A stretch of DNA of 64,000 nucleotides from Dactylis glomerata. Taxonomy: Eukaryota > Streptophyta > Magnoliopsida > Poales > Poaceae. The stretch is from NCBI GenBank assembly GCA_007115705.1, contig QXEO01001836.1, positions 186,001-250,000 on the forward strand, in the 5' to 3' direction. The notes below the pieces were generated by a model that saw only the letters and a program-made list of their open reading frames with translations, made no database searches and was not told the origin of the DNA. Below are positions 1 to 11,609 of this stretch, one piece after another. Position 1 is the first letter of the stretch, and the number at the start of each line of letters is the position of its first letter. A program made the position numbers and the translations under genes.

Positions 1-261
1 GTAGATTTCTGTCATACCAGTACTATAACAAAATATTGTAATCCCGCGTATAAATAATATATTCTATTACAACAAAAATGTCCCAACATTTTGAGAAAAG
101 TAAATCTTACAAAATTAGTTGAAATAATATAAATATTTTCTGCAGATTGATTTACAACAATAAATAATCAACTGCTTCAACACAAAACGCACCATGTTAC
201 AGCAAGATTCATACTGGTTTGTCACATTTTTCAGTAACTTATGCAAAATTAAAAAATAGTA

Positions 262-419
262 CTCCCTTCGTTCAGAAATATAAGATGTTTTAGCTTTGTG
301 AATGAAATGTATCTAGACATCTTTTAGTGTATAGATTCGAGCGAACCTATACACTAAAAGATGTCCAGATACATCTTCTTCACAAAACTAAAACATCTTA
401 TATTTCTAAACGGAGGGAG
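262..419. mobile_element. Stowaway MITE (Tc1/mariner type), 158 bp
   Basis: The element begins CTCCCTTCGTTC and ends in the inverted counterpart (CGGAGGGAG). It is flanked on both sides by the dinucleotide TA (260-261 and 420-421), the Stowaway target duplication. The two halves are long imperfect inverted repeats containing the words TATAAGATGTTTTAG and CTAAAACATCTTATA, so the transcript could fold into one hairpin. It has no coding capacity. Elements with these ends are very common near Triticeae genes. Confidence 0.9.
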
Positions 420-421
420 TA

Positions 422-3095
422 TAAAGCAAACAAGAGGGTTTGTGGCATTGCAATATCACGCATGTGCTTTCACCACAAAAACAATATGTGTTTGTTACAA
501 AATAGACTAAGGTACACAACATCGAATATATTCATGCTGAGAAGTTGTCCATGACGGACTAGATCTCGCCGAATCGGCGTCGTCAACGCGAATCTTGCTC
601 TCAAGAGCCCATCGGTGCTGGCCCATTCATAAAGTTGGGGGCGCCTTTGATCTGGGGCAGCCAGCAACCAAGCAGATGTGTGGGAGGCGCGACGGGGCAG
701 GATGCCGATAGTGATTGCGGAGGCGTGGGAGGTAAGACGGACCGTTTGATCTGGGCCGACGACAACGAGCGCAGAGGTGTGGGAGGCGTGATGGAGCGGG
801 ACGCCACCAGACGGTTGCAGTAACACGACGCGGTAGATGCGAGATGAGAAAATCCATGGAAATTGTTTGGGACTGGAGTGGGGCAGCGGAGTTCACGGGA
901 GGAAGAAGGTGATATGCAACATGGGTGGGCCTAAGGCGCTGACGTCCACGACCGATCTTTTTCGTTCAATCGGTGGCCAGATGATAAGCATTTCCCGTAT
1001 CAAAATGCTCACTTCCAAAACACAATACCTATTCAATTTTAAGGGGAAGTTGCAAATTTCTAGACATCTAACGTTAGACCATTGGCCTTTGTTATCAGTG
1101 ATACTGGAGATAGAGTTGGCTGTCAAAAATGTAAAAAATTGCTCACTCGTTTTATGTTGGCAATCTAGAGCCAGGAAATGGGAGAAATATTTGAATCTAT
1201 TAGAAATGAAATGTAATTTTCTACAATTTTAGGTTTGTGTGTTCTTTGTGGCTATATTGTGATGACAGGTACACTGTGGCAAGGAAAATATTCCCAGCGC
1301 CGGCTCTATCGCCATCCTCGTGATCATCTTGGCAAACGTTGTTGACATTTTATCTTGCATATCATCATATCTAGATTTAACGGTTTATTGTCCTGCCTTC
1401 TAGTTGTTGCGTCGATAATACCAGTGTTAATGGCGTTAAGCTCTATGTCGTTCTCATATTCCTTTCGAATACTTTCACAATAGTATGTTGATAATTCAGC
1501 AGTTTGACAACATGTTCATAAATGGTGTGTCCATAGAAGTAGTGCATTCAATAACCTTATGTCCTACATATTGGACACGTGTGGCATTTTAAAATCTAGT
1601 CAACTTAAGAATATTTGATGTTTGGAGATCTCGAGGAAATTCAAGATAAAAATGGCGAGCTAGAGATAACGGTGGAGACGATCTTCAAAGAAGCATTTAT
1701 TTTATGATTAATATTAGCTGTCCATGTGTCTATTAGCCTCTTTGATTTGAGTGCATCGTAGCTGGGGCGGAGCTGCACAATCCATGGGCATGTGCGACAC
1801 ATACCCAATATTTTTCCCAAACAAATTCAGTGTATAAGCTCAAATATACATGTATATTCCATAGCGTTCTTTACCGTATGTTATATTATACTCTAAAAAA
1901 TGGTATAAACATGAACTCGAGAGCACAATAAATATGAGCATTTTTTGACAAACAAATAATATGAGCAATCTTCCTAACTCAGGCAAAAAGAACATAATGG
2001 GCTTCCACCGGGCCAGTTTTATGTAATTTGGGCTGCCCCTGATTTTGCTATCCGCGTCTCGATCTTCTTCGAGGCCACGACGCGAGGCCGAACCGCCGAA
2101 CCGCTGCCTGCGCCCGTGCCAGTGCCGCCGCCACACCGGTCGCCGGCACGCCCCCTGCGGCGCTCAGCCAGACACCCGCGCAACCTGACGGTTTGCTCCT
2201 CGTTCGATTCCCGCAGTTCAGCTGCTACCGGCTCGCCCCTGATCTACCATTCCAGTCGCGGGCCGGCGCTGCGGCGCCTTAGCAGCAGGAAGCACCGCGG
2301 CAACGGCAGTGAGGTTGACATTAGAGGTGTCCCCGATTCCAGAGATTAAACCGTAAGTGCAAACTGCAAAGTGATCTTATTTTTAATTGCTGATTTTGTC
2401 CAATTGACATTACAGGATGATCCTTACTTGGCTGGTTATTAATTCATGAATTTTGTCCAATAGCCATTAGAGTAATAGACAGAACGTTAGTCAATCAAGC
2501 GGAAGAATATAAGTGGGCACAGTTATAGGTGTTTGTGTGACGAATAGCAGAGCAATCCCTCCCATTACCATACGTTTTGCATCATTGTAACATGTTGACC
2601 TCGCGGTGTTGTCAGATTTGCAGTGCCATAGAGAATTCATGCAGTCATTGCCTGCTAAATTGCATGATATTTAGGTGTATGGGCACTAAAGGAGGAGTAC
2701 CGAACTGAGCACCTCGGAAAATGGCAGTATCATCATCTCTCCGAAGTCAGGATAGCTTCAGAGTGACCATTAGATAGCATGTTCTGAGTATCAACGTACA
2801 GTGTAGCATAAACACACAAATCACTTATAACGAACAGTTGAGGCAGCCGTGGCATATCCAAGTCCAAGAACTACTGGCAACAAACACAAGGGACAACCAT
2901 CTTGTCACTAAGCATGCTTACATCTTACAAATTTGACAGAATACAATATAAATGATTACCACAGGAAGGAAAGGCAGGAAGATAGGCCCAGTGAATCCCG
3001 CCTTCCAGAACAAATAGAAAGTTCAGACATAACAATAGCTGAGCAACTGTTACTCTGTCAGAATAGAGGAGCTGACAGATAAATACCATTGCTGG
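422..3095. other. Intergenic region, no convincing gene
   Basis: Short open frames exist but none shows a recognisable domain. The stretch 560-830 is GC-rich and open in several frames at once, typical of composition rather than selection. The stretch 2040-2350 is also GC-rich and could hold a 5' exon or UTR of an unrecognised plus-strand transcript (a GT follows the last open codons near 2350), but nothing confirms it. The part next to 3095 should contain the 3' UTR of the downstream minus-strand NLR gene. Confidence 0.5.
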
Positions 3096-6026
3096 CTAGC
3101 TGTAGCAGCCTCTATGGCACGGTTGCTGCAGCTCTTTCAGCTTCGGGCAGTGTCTGATATCCACATTTCTTATATGTGCAATTGATTCTGATCCTCCGAT
3201 CGAATTCAGTCCCTGGCAGCATACGATCTTCAGGTTCTCGAGTGATACTAGGTCACTCCAGATTTGTGCGCAGATGGATTTGATGCTCGGACAGAATTGC
3301 AAGTCCAAGTTGGTAAGAGCAACGAGGCCGCGGAGGCAGCTGAGCGTCGAATCAGAGAACTCCCCACATGCCTCAAGCTTCAGTAGTTTCAGCGAGGGGG
3401 GCATTGTTAGGCCCTGTTGCCAGTTGAGACTCCAGCAGTGAGACACCTCCAGATCCTCCAGATGAACAAATTCTACAAGGCTCTTGGTCGGTAGTGACAC
3501 TAGATCCTCACAGTTTGAGATCCGTATCACCTTGATCGCTGGCAGATATTCTGCGTGTAGGAAATTGTCAAGACCACTTAGCCTTTTACACCAAGTAATG
3601 CACAGCTTGGTGAGTGACCGGAATGCGGTTAAGCTGCCTGTACTACTGCTGCTACCTTCCGTTCTGGAGGGTTCGTAGAAAAGAGTTGCAATGTTAGGAC
3701 ATGAGCTGATTGAGAGTGATGCCAAGCTGCTCAACAAAACTTCCTGGAGCCAACTTGGATGAAATACAGCGCCCATATAAAACTTCACTTCCAGATGTTT
3801 GATATTGGAGCTAGGGCGCAGGCCTTCAAGGACTTCCATCTCCTGGCTATTGTTGTACTTGTCAGGCCTGATCGACTCGTGCCACAACAGAATTAATGTG
3901 TTTAAGTAAATCTTCTTGTCTAATGAAGCCTCGGAAGATTGTTCCATGCTTATCACACTGCAAAGGCCACTGATCTCCAATATTCCTCGAAGATGATTCA
4001 TGTTCTTCAGCTCATGAATTGTCCTTCCAGGCTCAACACCAACAGCATAGTAAGGCATTTCCTGAAGAAAGACAAGATTACCTACTCTTGGTACACACCC
4101 GAGTTGTCTGATAAGATCATCCTTCAATATAACTCTCTGCAAGTTCACTAACTTGATAATATCCTTTGGAACATCTTGAATTTTGCAGTTTCGGGCATCT
4201 AAAATTTCCAGCTTATAGAGACGCCAAAAAGAATCCGGAAACCCGTCAAAATCGCAAGCAGAGATGTCAAGATAGCGAAGATGTATAAGGTTGCCCACAT
4301 TTTTGGGTAGCTCCTTCAGCTGACAGTGTATTAATCTCAGCATTCGAATGTTAACAAGATCATGGAACCATGTTTCAACAACAGAAGTAGTGAGAATATC
4401 AGAGTCAATGCTAATGCATATAACTGAACTCAACGTCTTGTACTTGTTCAAGCTTTCTAAATCACTGCTTTTGAGTCCTCTGTTGCCGATTACTGACAAA
4501 TGACGAACATTGGGAGGAAATCTTGCTGATCCACAACTGCCGTTTATCATAAAGCATTCATTCATTGAAGTTTGCTCTGCCATATCATACAACAAATCAT
4601 GCATGGCATGTCTAGATGACATTGGAGTTTTCTGAAAGAAGGATCGATTCACAAGCTGCTGGAAGTACATATGACCCACATCAATTGCAAGCATGCCCCC
4701 GTAAGGCAACACTAGGCCCACCGCTACCCAGCAATCCACTAGTGTCTCCGAGTTGAACTCATAATTCCTAGGGTACAGAGAACAGAAGGAGAAGCAACGC
4801 TTCAAATGGAACGGCAGATATTGGTAGCTCAACTTTAGGGCTGAGCTAATGCTGTTATTCTCCTCCTGTTTGTGCGTGAATACTCTTCCCTTCACCTGAT
4901 GAGGTAGTTCCCACAATTCACTTTCCAAGATGTTTTTCCAGTATAAAGGATCAAGCTTCCGGTTTAACAGCCGTCCAATAATTTTGGCATCCAGAGGAGA
5001 ACCATTTAACCTTGAAACTATGCTTCTGCCAATGCTCAGAAATACCGGATTGCTGTCGGAATTATCCGAACCCAGCGCATGCATCCTAAATAAGTCCCAA
5101 AGAGTTTCTTTAGGTAAGCCCTCCAACACGAAGGGCTTCATTGTACCAAGACGCTCACCAACTCTCAGAGACTTTGTTGTGACAAAAATCATACTTCCTG
5201 GTTTGGCACATTTCAGTGGGGCAAGAAAACTTTTCCATCCATGGCAATCTTCTCGGCATATATCCTCCTGTGCATCATCCAGAACGAGAAAGAACCTCCT
5301 TGAATGATGAATGATACCATTAGTTAGAATCCTCTGGAGATAGCTTAAATCATCAGATTTCATCTCACTTTCTGCAACAGACTCTATCAACTTCTTAATC
5401 AATTTCTTCGCATCAAAGCCATCGGAGAGACTTATCCAAATTAGTAGGTCAAAATGATCCTTAACTCTCTTATCATACAAAATATGATGGGCCAAAGTAG
5501 TCTTCCCGACACCACCGGTTCCAACTATTGGCAAAACAGACACATTCTCCTTTTTTGCTCGATCACGGTCAGGTACTGTAGTTGCAGCACTGACTCGCTC
5601 AACGGTTGGACTATTCTCTTGAAAATCAAGCATGCCAATCAACTCAATCAACTCTCTCTGACGCCCAAAGATTGCTTGTTCCCCTTTAATAAGATTGGGT
5701 TCCTGACAGATAGACTCGTCGACAAGCAGCTGCCGAACATCATGAATGCTCAGGTGACCCATTTTCCTTACAAAATGATCAAGCTTTCCTTTGGCTTCCT
5801 TCATTTTAACGTCACAGGACTCTAGGCATTCAGATCGGATTGTCCTGCCCTCAATTTTGTCTTGGAGCTCATAGTAATTGAGCTCGTCCAAGAGGTCTTC
5901 AGCACAATACACTGCATCTTTCTCAATCTGGAAATTAGCGAAAGCATCCCTGTGCACCCACCATTCAGCACGTTTGATAAGATCATGTAGGTCAGAGAGG
6001 GTTCTCTGAAGCACCAGCCGTTCGTC
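3096..6026 (-). CDS. CC-NB-LRR disease resistance protein (NLR), main exon
   Basis: Intracellular immune receptor of the coiled-coil NLR class; such proteins detect pathogen effectors and switch by ADP/ATP exchange in the NB-ARC domain. Residues are counted from the open frame beginning at 6053. An EDVID-like patch AEDLLDELNYYEL (51-63) marks the rear of the coiled-coil domain. The P-loop GTGGVGKTT (178-186), kinase-2 FFLVLDDA (near 254-261), a GLPL variant GSPLDA (351-356), RNBS-D CFSFCSLYP (420-428) and MHD (484-486) follow in the right order, then about 480 residues of irregular leucine-rich repeats. There is no internal stop or frameshift. The frame upstream of 6026 starts with TTG, not ATG, and contains a plausible splice acceptor (tgtggatacag then GACGAACGG). 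The front helices of the coiled coil are absent here, so the start codon must lie in an upstream exon. Class is certain; functionality is likely but unproven. Confidence 0.9.
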   Translation of the reverse strand, partial: DERLVLQRTLSDLHDLIKRAEWWVHRDAFANFQIEKDAVYCAEDLLDELNYYELQDKIEGRTIRSECLESCDVKMKEAKGKLDHFVRKMGHLSIHDVRQLLVDESICQEPNLIKGEQAIFGRQRELIELIGMLDFQENSPTVERVSAATTVPDRDRAKKENVSVLPIVGTGGVGKTTLAHHILYDKRVKDHFDLLIWISLSDGFDAKKLIKKLIESVAESEMKSDDLSYLQRILTNGIIHHSRRFFLVLDDAQEDICREDCHGWKSFLAPLKCAKPGSMIFVTTKSLRVGERLGTMKPFVLEGLPKETLWDLFRMHALGSDNSDSNPVFLSIGRSIVSRLNGSPLDAKIIGRLLNRKLDPLYWKNILESELWELPHQVKGRVFTHKQEENNSISSALKLSYQYLPFHLKRCFSFCSLYPRNYEFNSETLVDCWVAVGLVLPYGGMLAIDVGHMYFQQLVNRSFFQKTPMSSRHAMHDLLYDMAEQTSMNECFMINGSCGSARFPPNVRHLSVIGNRGLKSSDLESLNKYKTLSSVICISIDSDILTTSVVETWFHDLVNIRMLRLIHCQLKELPKNVGNLIHLRYLDISACDFDGFPDSFWRLYKLEILDARNCKIQDVPKDIIKLVNLQRVILKDDLIRQLGCVPRVGNLVFLQEMPYYAVGVEPGRTIHELKNMNHLRGILEISGLCSVISMEQSSEASLDKKIYLNTLILLWHESIRPDKYNNSQEMEVLEGLRPSSNIKHLEVKFYMGAVFHPSWLQEVLLSSLASLSISSCPNIATLFYEPSRTEGSSSSTGSLTAFRSLTKLCITWCKRLSGLDNFLHAEYLPAIKVIRISNCEDLVSLPTKSLVEFVHLEDLEVSHCWSLNWQQGLTMPPSLKLLKLEACGEFSDSTLSCLRGLVALTNLDLQFCPSIKSICAQIWSDLVSLENLKIVCCQGLNSIGGSESIAHIRNVDIRHCPKLKELQQPCHRGCYS

Positions 6027-6555
6027 CTGTATCCACAGTTTGTCAGTGTACAAGTAATTTTATCACAGAAGAAGGAAAAAAGAACTTCAAACTGTTGTTT
6101 TGGCTCATTTCTCTCCTAAGGCATTTTTTACTCAGTTAACCCCTAGGCTACTATACTATAGTAAATATCCAGAGAACTTGACAGCGTTACTCTTGACCAA
6201 TTTTAGAAAGCGGTATTGATGATGTGAACGGTGGTTTTGCACACACGGCTGCAACGCATGTTCTTCTTCCTCAGCTTATGAAGAAGGTGACATTGTGAGT
6301 GGCACCTCATATGTGTCAAATCTCAAGTGTAAATGAAGTAAATTACGCGCGAGCAAAATGCAGCCAATTAATGTCATTAAAAATTCTTTTGAAAATTGGT
6401 TAGATGGTAAGGTGCTTCGGAATTACAGTTTGTGGGTAAAGTGAGCCTAAAATTAGTTCACAAGAAAATCTGGATGAAGTCAGAGAATTTGAGAAGAAAA
6501 GGTGGACTTTTGTCCAAAAAAAGTGCAACTATTGGCATGTGCCTGTATAATAAAC

Positions 6556-6722
6556 CTGCTCCAATTTCGGTGATGTTACTAGATCATCAGTACACTTCTG
6601 TGATGTCTCTGGAGTACCACTGCCCTGCAAATTCTGCTCTAACCAAGCCTCCCCATCTAGTGCAGTATCGATTTCCATGTCCTCTGCGGTGTACTTTAGT
6701 ATTTGATTATCACTGAGGTTAT
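6556..6722 (-). CDS. Candidate upstream exon of the NLR gene, or last exon of another gene
   Basis: On the minus strand an open segment follows a good acceptor (ttcgctgcag at 6728-6723) and encodes an acidic, serine-rich peptide beginning NLSDNQILKYTAEDMEIDTA. It runs open to a TAG at 6529-6531. Before that stop there is a GAGCAG/GTTTAT donor at 6556/6555, whose phase (0) matches the acceptor at 6026 of the NLR exon, so the two could be spliced in frame. The peptide does not look like the missing NLR coiled-coil helices, so it may instead be the terminal exon of an unidentified neighbour. No known domain recognised. Confidence 0.25.
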
Positions 6723-7499
6723 CTGCAGCGAAATAGAAGAGATTATTTTATTTGAATGTATTATAACAACGTAGCAAACTGCCAATACAACAGGTGTGGT
6801 GTTCTGAACTTTTCAAGATGATGCACAATTTGATAACTAGATGCTGCAATAACGAGTATATCGGTTTAGTAGAAATAGAGTTGCATTCATTATATTACTC
6901 TACTTGTTTCAAAAGCCCCAACACTCTTAAGTCCAACCCAATAGGTTGTATTTCTTACATAAAATCTTTTGAGGGAGTAAATCTTTGTTACTGAAGAATA
7001 GGGTGATGATCAGCTGAGCTACAGTGAGGTGCTTGCCGCAACCAAACATGGATAAGTTATCATTTACTGTTAGATATATTCTATGTACAGTTCTTGTATT
7101 TGTACAAGGCACCATACCACTAATACATATGTTTTTCTTATAATTATACATACCCAATATACGTATAGCCAACTCATGCGTACCCAAAATATGCATACCC
7201 AAGTTACATATACCAATATATGTATACGTACTTTTTACATACCTTACTCCATTCATAACTAATAGGGTATATACATACCCCATTCATAACTAATAGCAAT
7301 ATACAAGTTCTATATACCACGGCACATGTACAAGACATCATATATTTTGTATGTATTAATGAAGTGAGGATGATGGGAGGGGAAGATAAATTCATTGGTC
7401 CTTGACCAAAGATGGGGCCATGGGGGTCTCTGTCAACTCCCTATACTGAAAAATGATTTCAATGATATTGGCTATCGTCACAATTTTTGTGGAAAACAA
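6723..7499. other. AT-rich intergenic stretch, nothing recognised
   Basis: AT-rich sequence with a run of loosely repeated CATACCCAATATA-like words between about 7140 and 7300. No gene, RNA or clear transposon terminus is visible. Confidence 0.4.
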
Positions 7500-7990
7500 A
7501 AGTACCACATGAATTTAAAGTACTTCTTTGGTTGACCCTACGGAGCAATATCCTCACAAAAGATAATTTGTTGAGAAGAGGATGGCATTGAGATGATACT
7601 TGCCATTTCTGTGGAATGAAAGAAAACCGTGGGCCATTTGTTTATGTCATGTTCAGTTGCCATGCTAATATGGAACATTGTTCAGTGTGCCTTTGGTTTC
7701 AGGCTTATTCATGATAATGTAGACCTATTTGGATGCTGGATTTATTGGTTTAATAAAGAGAAGAAATTCATTATTTGGGCATAGCTGATGTGTTGTGGAC
7801 AATCTGGAAATTCAGGAATGAAGCATGTTTTGAACCCAAAAAATGTTCGAGATCCTCGTTATGATATATGTTATCGGTCACCTGGGGGTAAAACTGTTTG
7901 AACGGGTACAAATGAAGTCTTCAAGACGGCGCAGGGATGAAGACTTGGAGTACGAGGATTGAGGGTGGATGACGGTGATGAAATTTGAAG
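7500..7990 (+). pseudogene. Decayed LINE fragment: reverse-transcriptase zinc-binding (zf-RVT) region
   Basis: Conceptual reading across several stops gives the signature of the C-terminal zf-RVT domain of plant L1-type LINEs: a K-V-x-x-W-L-T-L-R motif near 7530, TKDNLLRRGWH around 7565-7590, then CHFCGMKE near 7605 and a later TIWKFRNEACF near 7800. Many in-frame stops are present. It is older and more decayed than the LINE that follows, and only the 3' part survives. It has no function as a gene. Confidence 0.6.
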
Positions 7991-8249
7991 ACACATAAGT
8001 GCTAAGGAGAAAGCTTTTGGAGAATAGACTTGTTTTTCAGCTTCTTTTTCGCAGCTGCCGAGAAAGTTGTTCCTGTAATCTGTGTTCCTTTCTTACTATG
8101 GAACTTGTAGTTCGAGTAGCGCGGCTCTCATTTCCCCCACCCCCGCTCTTGTTTCCTTCGGCCTTGGGAGGTTTCCCTGAGAGACCGGGCTGCCCCCAAG
8201 TTCTCTCCACCGGCGAGGGTAGTCGGAGATGGCGGAGGGTGGCATCGGA

Positions 8250-8670
8250 GTAGCTATGAGTAAAGGCCGGTTTGACGACCACTGGCCTTTCCTATTCAAT
8301 GCTGTCATTGACAATTTGGATTTGCGAGAGGTTACGATGGTTGGAAGATAATTCACTTGGGCAAATAGCCTCCCAGAGCCAACTTTCGAGAAACTCGATA
8401 GAGTACTTATGGATGCTAACTGGGAATCCAAGTTTCCCATGGTGTCTACGTGCTCTAGAGCGTATTGAAGGGCTTTCCGATCATGCTCCCATCCTATTAA
8501 CCACTGGAATACCTAAACCACCGAGTAAACATCGGTTCAAGTTTGATCTTGGATGGTTACAACGTGAAGGTTTTCACGACATGGTTAAGAATGTTTGGGA
8601 AAGACCTATTGCTGCTAATTCTCCAATACAAAGATGGAATTCAAACTACGGTCCCTACATAGTCATCTAA
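8250..8670 (+). pseudogene. LINE endonuclease C-terminal part, broken
   Basis: One frame reads GRFDDHWPFLFNAVIDNLDL, then an in-frame TAA at 8349-8351, then FTWANSLPEPTFEKLDRVLM. After a frame change near 8450 another frame continues with LSDHAPILLTTG. These are the TW-N, LDR and SDH-P blocks of the endonuclease/exonuclease/phosphatase fold of plant LINEs. One stop and at least one frameshift inactivate it. Confidence 0.75.
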
Positions 8671-8810
8671 GTGGTTGGGCAATGCATGTGACGGGGGTTC
8701 TTAAAAAAGAAAAGTTAAGGCTTTCTGCAATCATTGACGATTTGGAAGCCTTAGCAGAGACTACCCCGCTATCTACGCAATAGACTGAACTTAAAAATCA
8801 GTCAAATGCA

Positions 8811-11479
8811 ATGATAGCAAGCCTCCTTAAGGTGGAGGAACTCAAATGGTACCAACGCTCGAAGAGCAAATTTATCCTTGAAGGGGACTCGAATACTAGA
8901 TATTTCCATAGTGTGGCCAATGGGCGACATAGGAAGAAAAGTATTCATTCTCTCGTTCAGGACGAAGGTATTATTGAGGGCCTGGATAATCTCAAATCCT
9001 ACATAACTAATTATTATAAAAACATATTCGGGTCACCGGAGGAAGGTAACTTCTACATGGATGAGACCCGAATGGAGGACATTCCCCAAGTTTCCATTGA
9101 GGAAAATAACCTACTTACGACTGTGTACTCGGAAGAGGAAGTAAGAAGGGCTATTTTTCAAATGGAACACAATAAAGCTCCGGGTCCTGATGGTTTTCCA
9201 GCTGAGTTTTATCAGGATATTATCAAAGGGGACCTTCTTGATTTGTTTGGCTATCTTCATGCTGGACAATTAGATTTGTTTCATCTTAATTTTGGTGAGA
9301 TAATCTTGTTACCTAAGGTTAATGAGGCAGAAAGGATTCAACAATTTAGACCAATCTGCCTCCTTAATGTTAGTTTCAAGATCTTCACGAAAGTGGCCAC
9401 CATAAGACTTAACACGGTTGCAGATGTTGTAGTTCGTACATCCCAAACTGCTTTCATGCAAGGTAGAAATATCCTTGATGGGGTGGTAACCTTGCATGAG
9501 ATAGTTCATGAGCTACACTCTAAAAAATTGAATGGGGTAATTTTAAAACTAGATTTTGAAAAAGCCTATGATAAAGTTAAATGGTCTTTCCTTCAGCAAA
9601 CACTCAGGATGAAAGGTTTTTCAGATGAGTGGCGTGCGTTGATTAATTCTTTCGTGTCTGGGGGTAGTGTTGCCATCAAAGTCAATGATGATGTTGGCAG
9701 ATACTTTCAGACATTGAAAGGTCTTAGACAGGGCGATCCTTTATCACCAATGCTATTTAATATAGTGGCTGATATGCTCGCTATTATGATCGAACGTGCA
9801 AAAAGTGATGGGTTAATTGAAGGGGTCATTCCTCATCTTGTGGATGGGGGCTGTCTATCCTTCAATATGCCGATGGCACAATTCTTTTTATGGAACATGA
9901 TTTGGAGAAAGCACAAAATCTAAAGTTAATTCTATCTGCATTTGAGCAATTATCTGGACTCAAAATAAATTTCCATAAGAGTGAATTGTTTTGCTTTGGT
10001 GAGGCCCTTAACGAGGTCAGTGCCTACGCTAATTTATTTGGCTGTGGGCAAGGCCAGTTTCCAATGAGGTATTTGGGAATTCCGATTCATTATCAGAGAC
10101 TCACTCTCGCCGAATGGAAACAAGTTGAGGAGAGGCTTCAAAAGTGGCTTTCCAGTTGGAAAGGCAAATTGTTGTCCCTAGGAGGGAGATTAGTACTCAT
10201 TAATTCGGTATTATCGAATATGGTACTTCATATGATCTCTTTCTTCCTCTTGCCTAAAGGAGTCCTGCATAAACTGGACTACTACATGTCAAGATTTTTT
10301 TGGCAAGGGGACATCAAGAAAAAGAAATATCGATTGGCTAAATGGAGTATTGTTTGTTGTCCTAAGGACCAAGGAGGGCTAGGCATTCATGACCTTTCGG
10401 TTAAGAACACGGCTCTCTTAGGTAAATGGTTGTTTAAGCTCCTCACTGAGGATGGGACTTGGCAAACCATTCTAAAAAGAAAATATATCGGTTCAAGTGC
10501 ATTATCCCAGGTTCTTTGGAAACCGGGTGATTCTCACTTCTGGGCTGGTCTTATGGCAACTAAGAAACATTTCTTTGGCCTTGGGACTTTTTCTATTAAG
10601 GATGGATCGGAGATACGGTTCTGGGAAGATAAATGGCTTGGCGCCACGCCCCTTCGTGAACAGTATCCGGCATTGTATAGTATTGTGCGGCACAAAGGCG
10701 ATACCATCGCTAAGGTTTTGGAGGCCTCTCCACCAAATGTGTCGTTCAGAAGAGATTTGTCTGGTCAGAGGCTTGTATCTTGGAATGCCTTACTATTACA
10801 TTTGGCAAATGTCCAGTTACAACCGGGACATGATGAATTTTGATGGAACCTACATGAGAATGGAAAAATTTCGGTAGCTTCCATGTACAATGCGCTTATT
10901 CAACCTGATTTACCAATTGATAAGATTAGTAATAATAGACTTTGGAAATTGAAAATTCCTCTACATATTAAGGTATTCAGATGGTACCTATGTAAGGGGG
11001 TGATTCTAACCAAAGATAATCTTGCAAGACGGAACTGGAACGGAAGTAAAGCTTGTGTTTTTTGTCATCAAAATGAAACAATTAAACACTTATTCTTCCA
11101 ATGTCGGTTCGCAAGATCTATATGGTCAGTCATCCAAGTAGCTTCGACCTTATTTCTGCCACGCAGCATTACCAACATTTTTGGGAATTGGCTTAACGGA
11201 ATAAATAATAGGTTCAAAAAGCATATTAGGGTGGGAGCGATTGCCTTTATTTGGTCGCTTTGGCTATGTAGAAATGATAAAGTGTTTAACGACAAAAACT
11301 CTTCTATTTTGCAGGTTATCTATCGGGTTATCAATACTCTTCATTTATGGTCCTCTCTTCAAAGGGTGGAGGATCGCGACCTCTTTATGGAGGTTTGTAC
11401 TCGGTTGGAGGCTACGGTGAGGGATACTTTTTCCCAACATGGGTGGCCGCATAGTCTTCGTATCGGTCCCTCGGTTTAG
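8811..11479 (+). pseudogene. LINE reverse transcriptase plus zf-RVT, broken by frameshift and stop
   Basis: The first part (8811-about 9850) carries RT blocks: a finger motif NKAPGPDGFPAEFYQ, FRPICLLNV, the palm motif LDFEKAYDKVKW and GLRQGDPLSPMLFN. Near 9850 the frame shifts. The next frame carries the catalytic-box equivalent, which reads YADG instead of YADD, so the second catalytic aspartate is missing. This frame runs on to a TGA at 10841-10843 and then resumes in the same frame with the zf-RVT domain (KIPLHIKVFRWYL, then C-x2-C at CVFC, then HLFFQC) to 11479. The element cannot encode an active enzyme. The family is the L1 clade typical of grasses. Confidence 0.85.
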
Positions 11480-11609
11480 GCGAGATTACAATTGATCTTG
11501 ATGATATGTAATTTTGTCTTTCTTATGTTTGTCAGACTTGAGTGTTGAGTTATGCAGAGGCCAGGTTTATGCTTAAAACTCTTTAAGTAATAAAGCGCTC
11601 TTTATCGGA

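Larger units (their letters stand above)
8240..11609 (+). mobile_element. 5'-truncated L1-type LINE retrotransposon
   Basis: Contains, in order, the rear of an apurinic/apyrimidinic-type endonuclease (about 8250-8520), reverse transcriptase (about 8811-10100), the RT zinc-binding domain (about 10940-11190) and a 3' UTR ending in a short A-tract after AATAAAGCGCTCTTTATCGG at about 11609. The 5' end lies in the middle of the endonuclease, as expected for incomplete target-primed reverse transcription. A possible 6-bp duplication ATGAGT occurs at both ends (about 8255 and 11609) but is too short to be sure. The exact 5' boundary is uncertain. Confidence 0.85.

Noticed and set aside
837..1232. 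131-codon plus-strand open frame
   Set aside because: No domain, ordinary intergenic composition, and overlapping frames open on the other strand.
2116..2349. 77-codon GC-rich frame that could be a 5' exon
   Set aside because: Arg/Pro/Ser-rich composition expected from GC-rich DNA; no splice partner or homologous domain seen.
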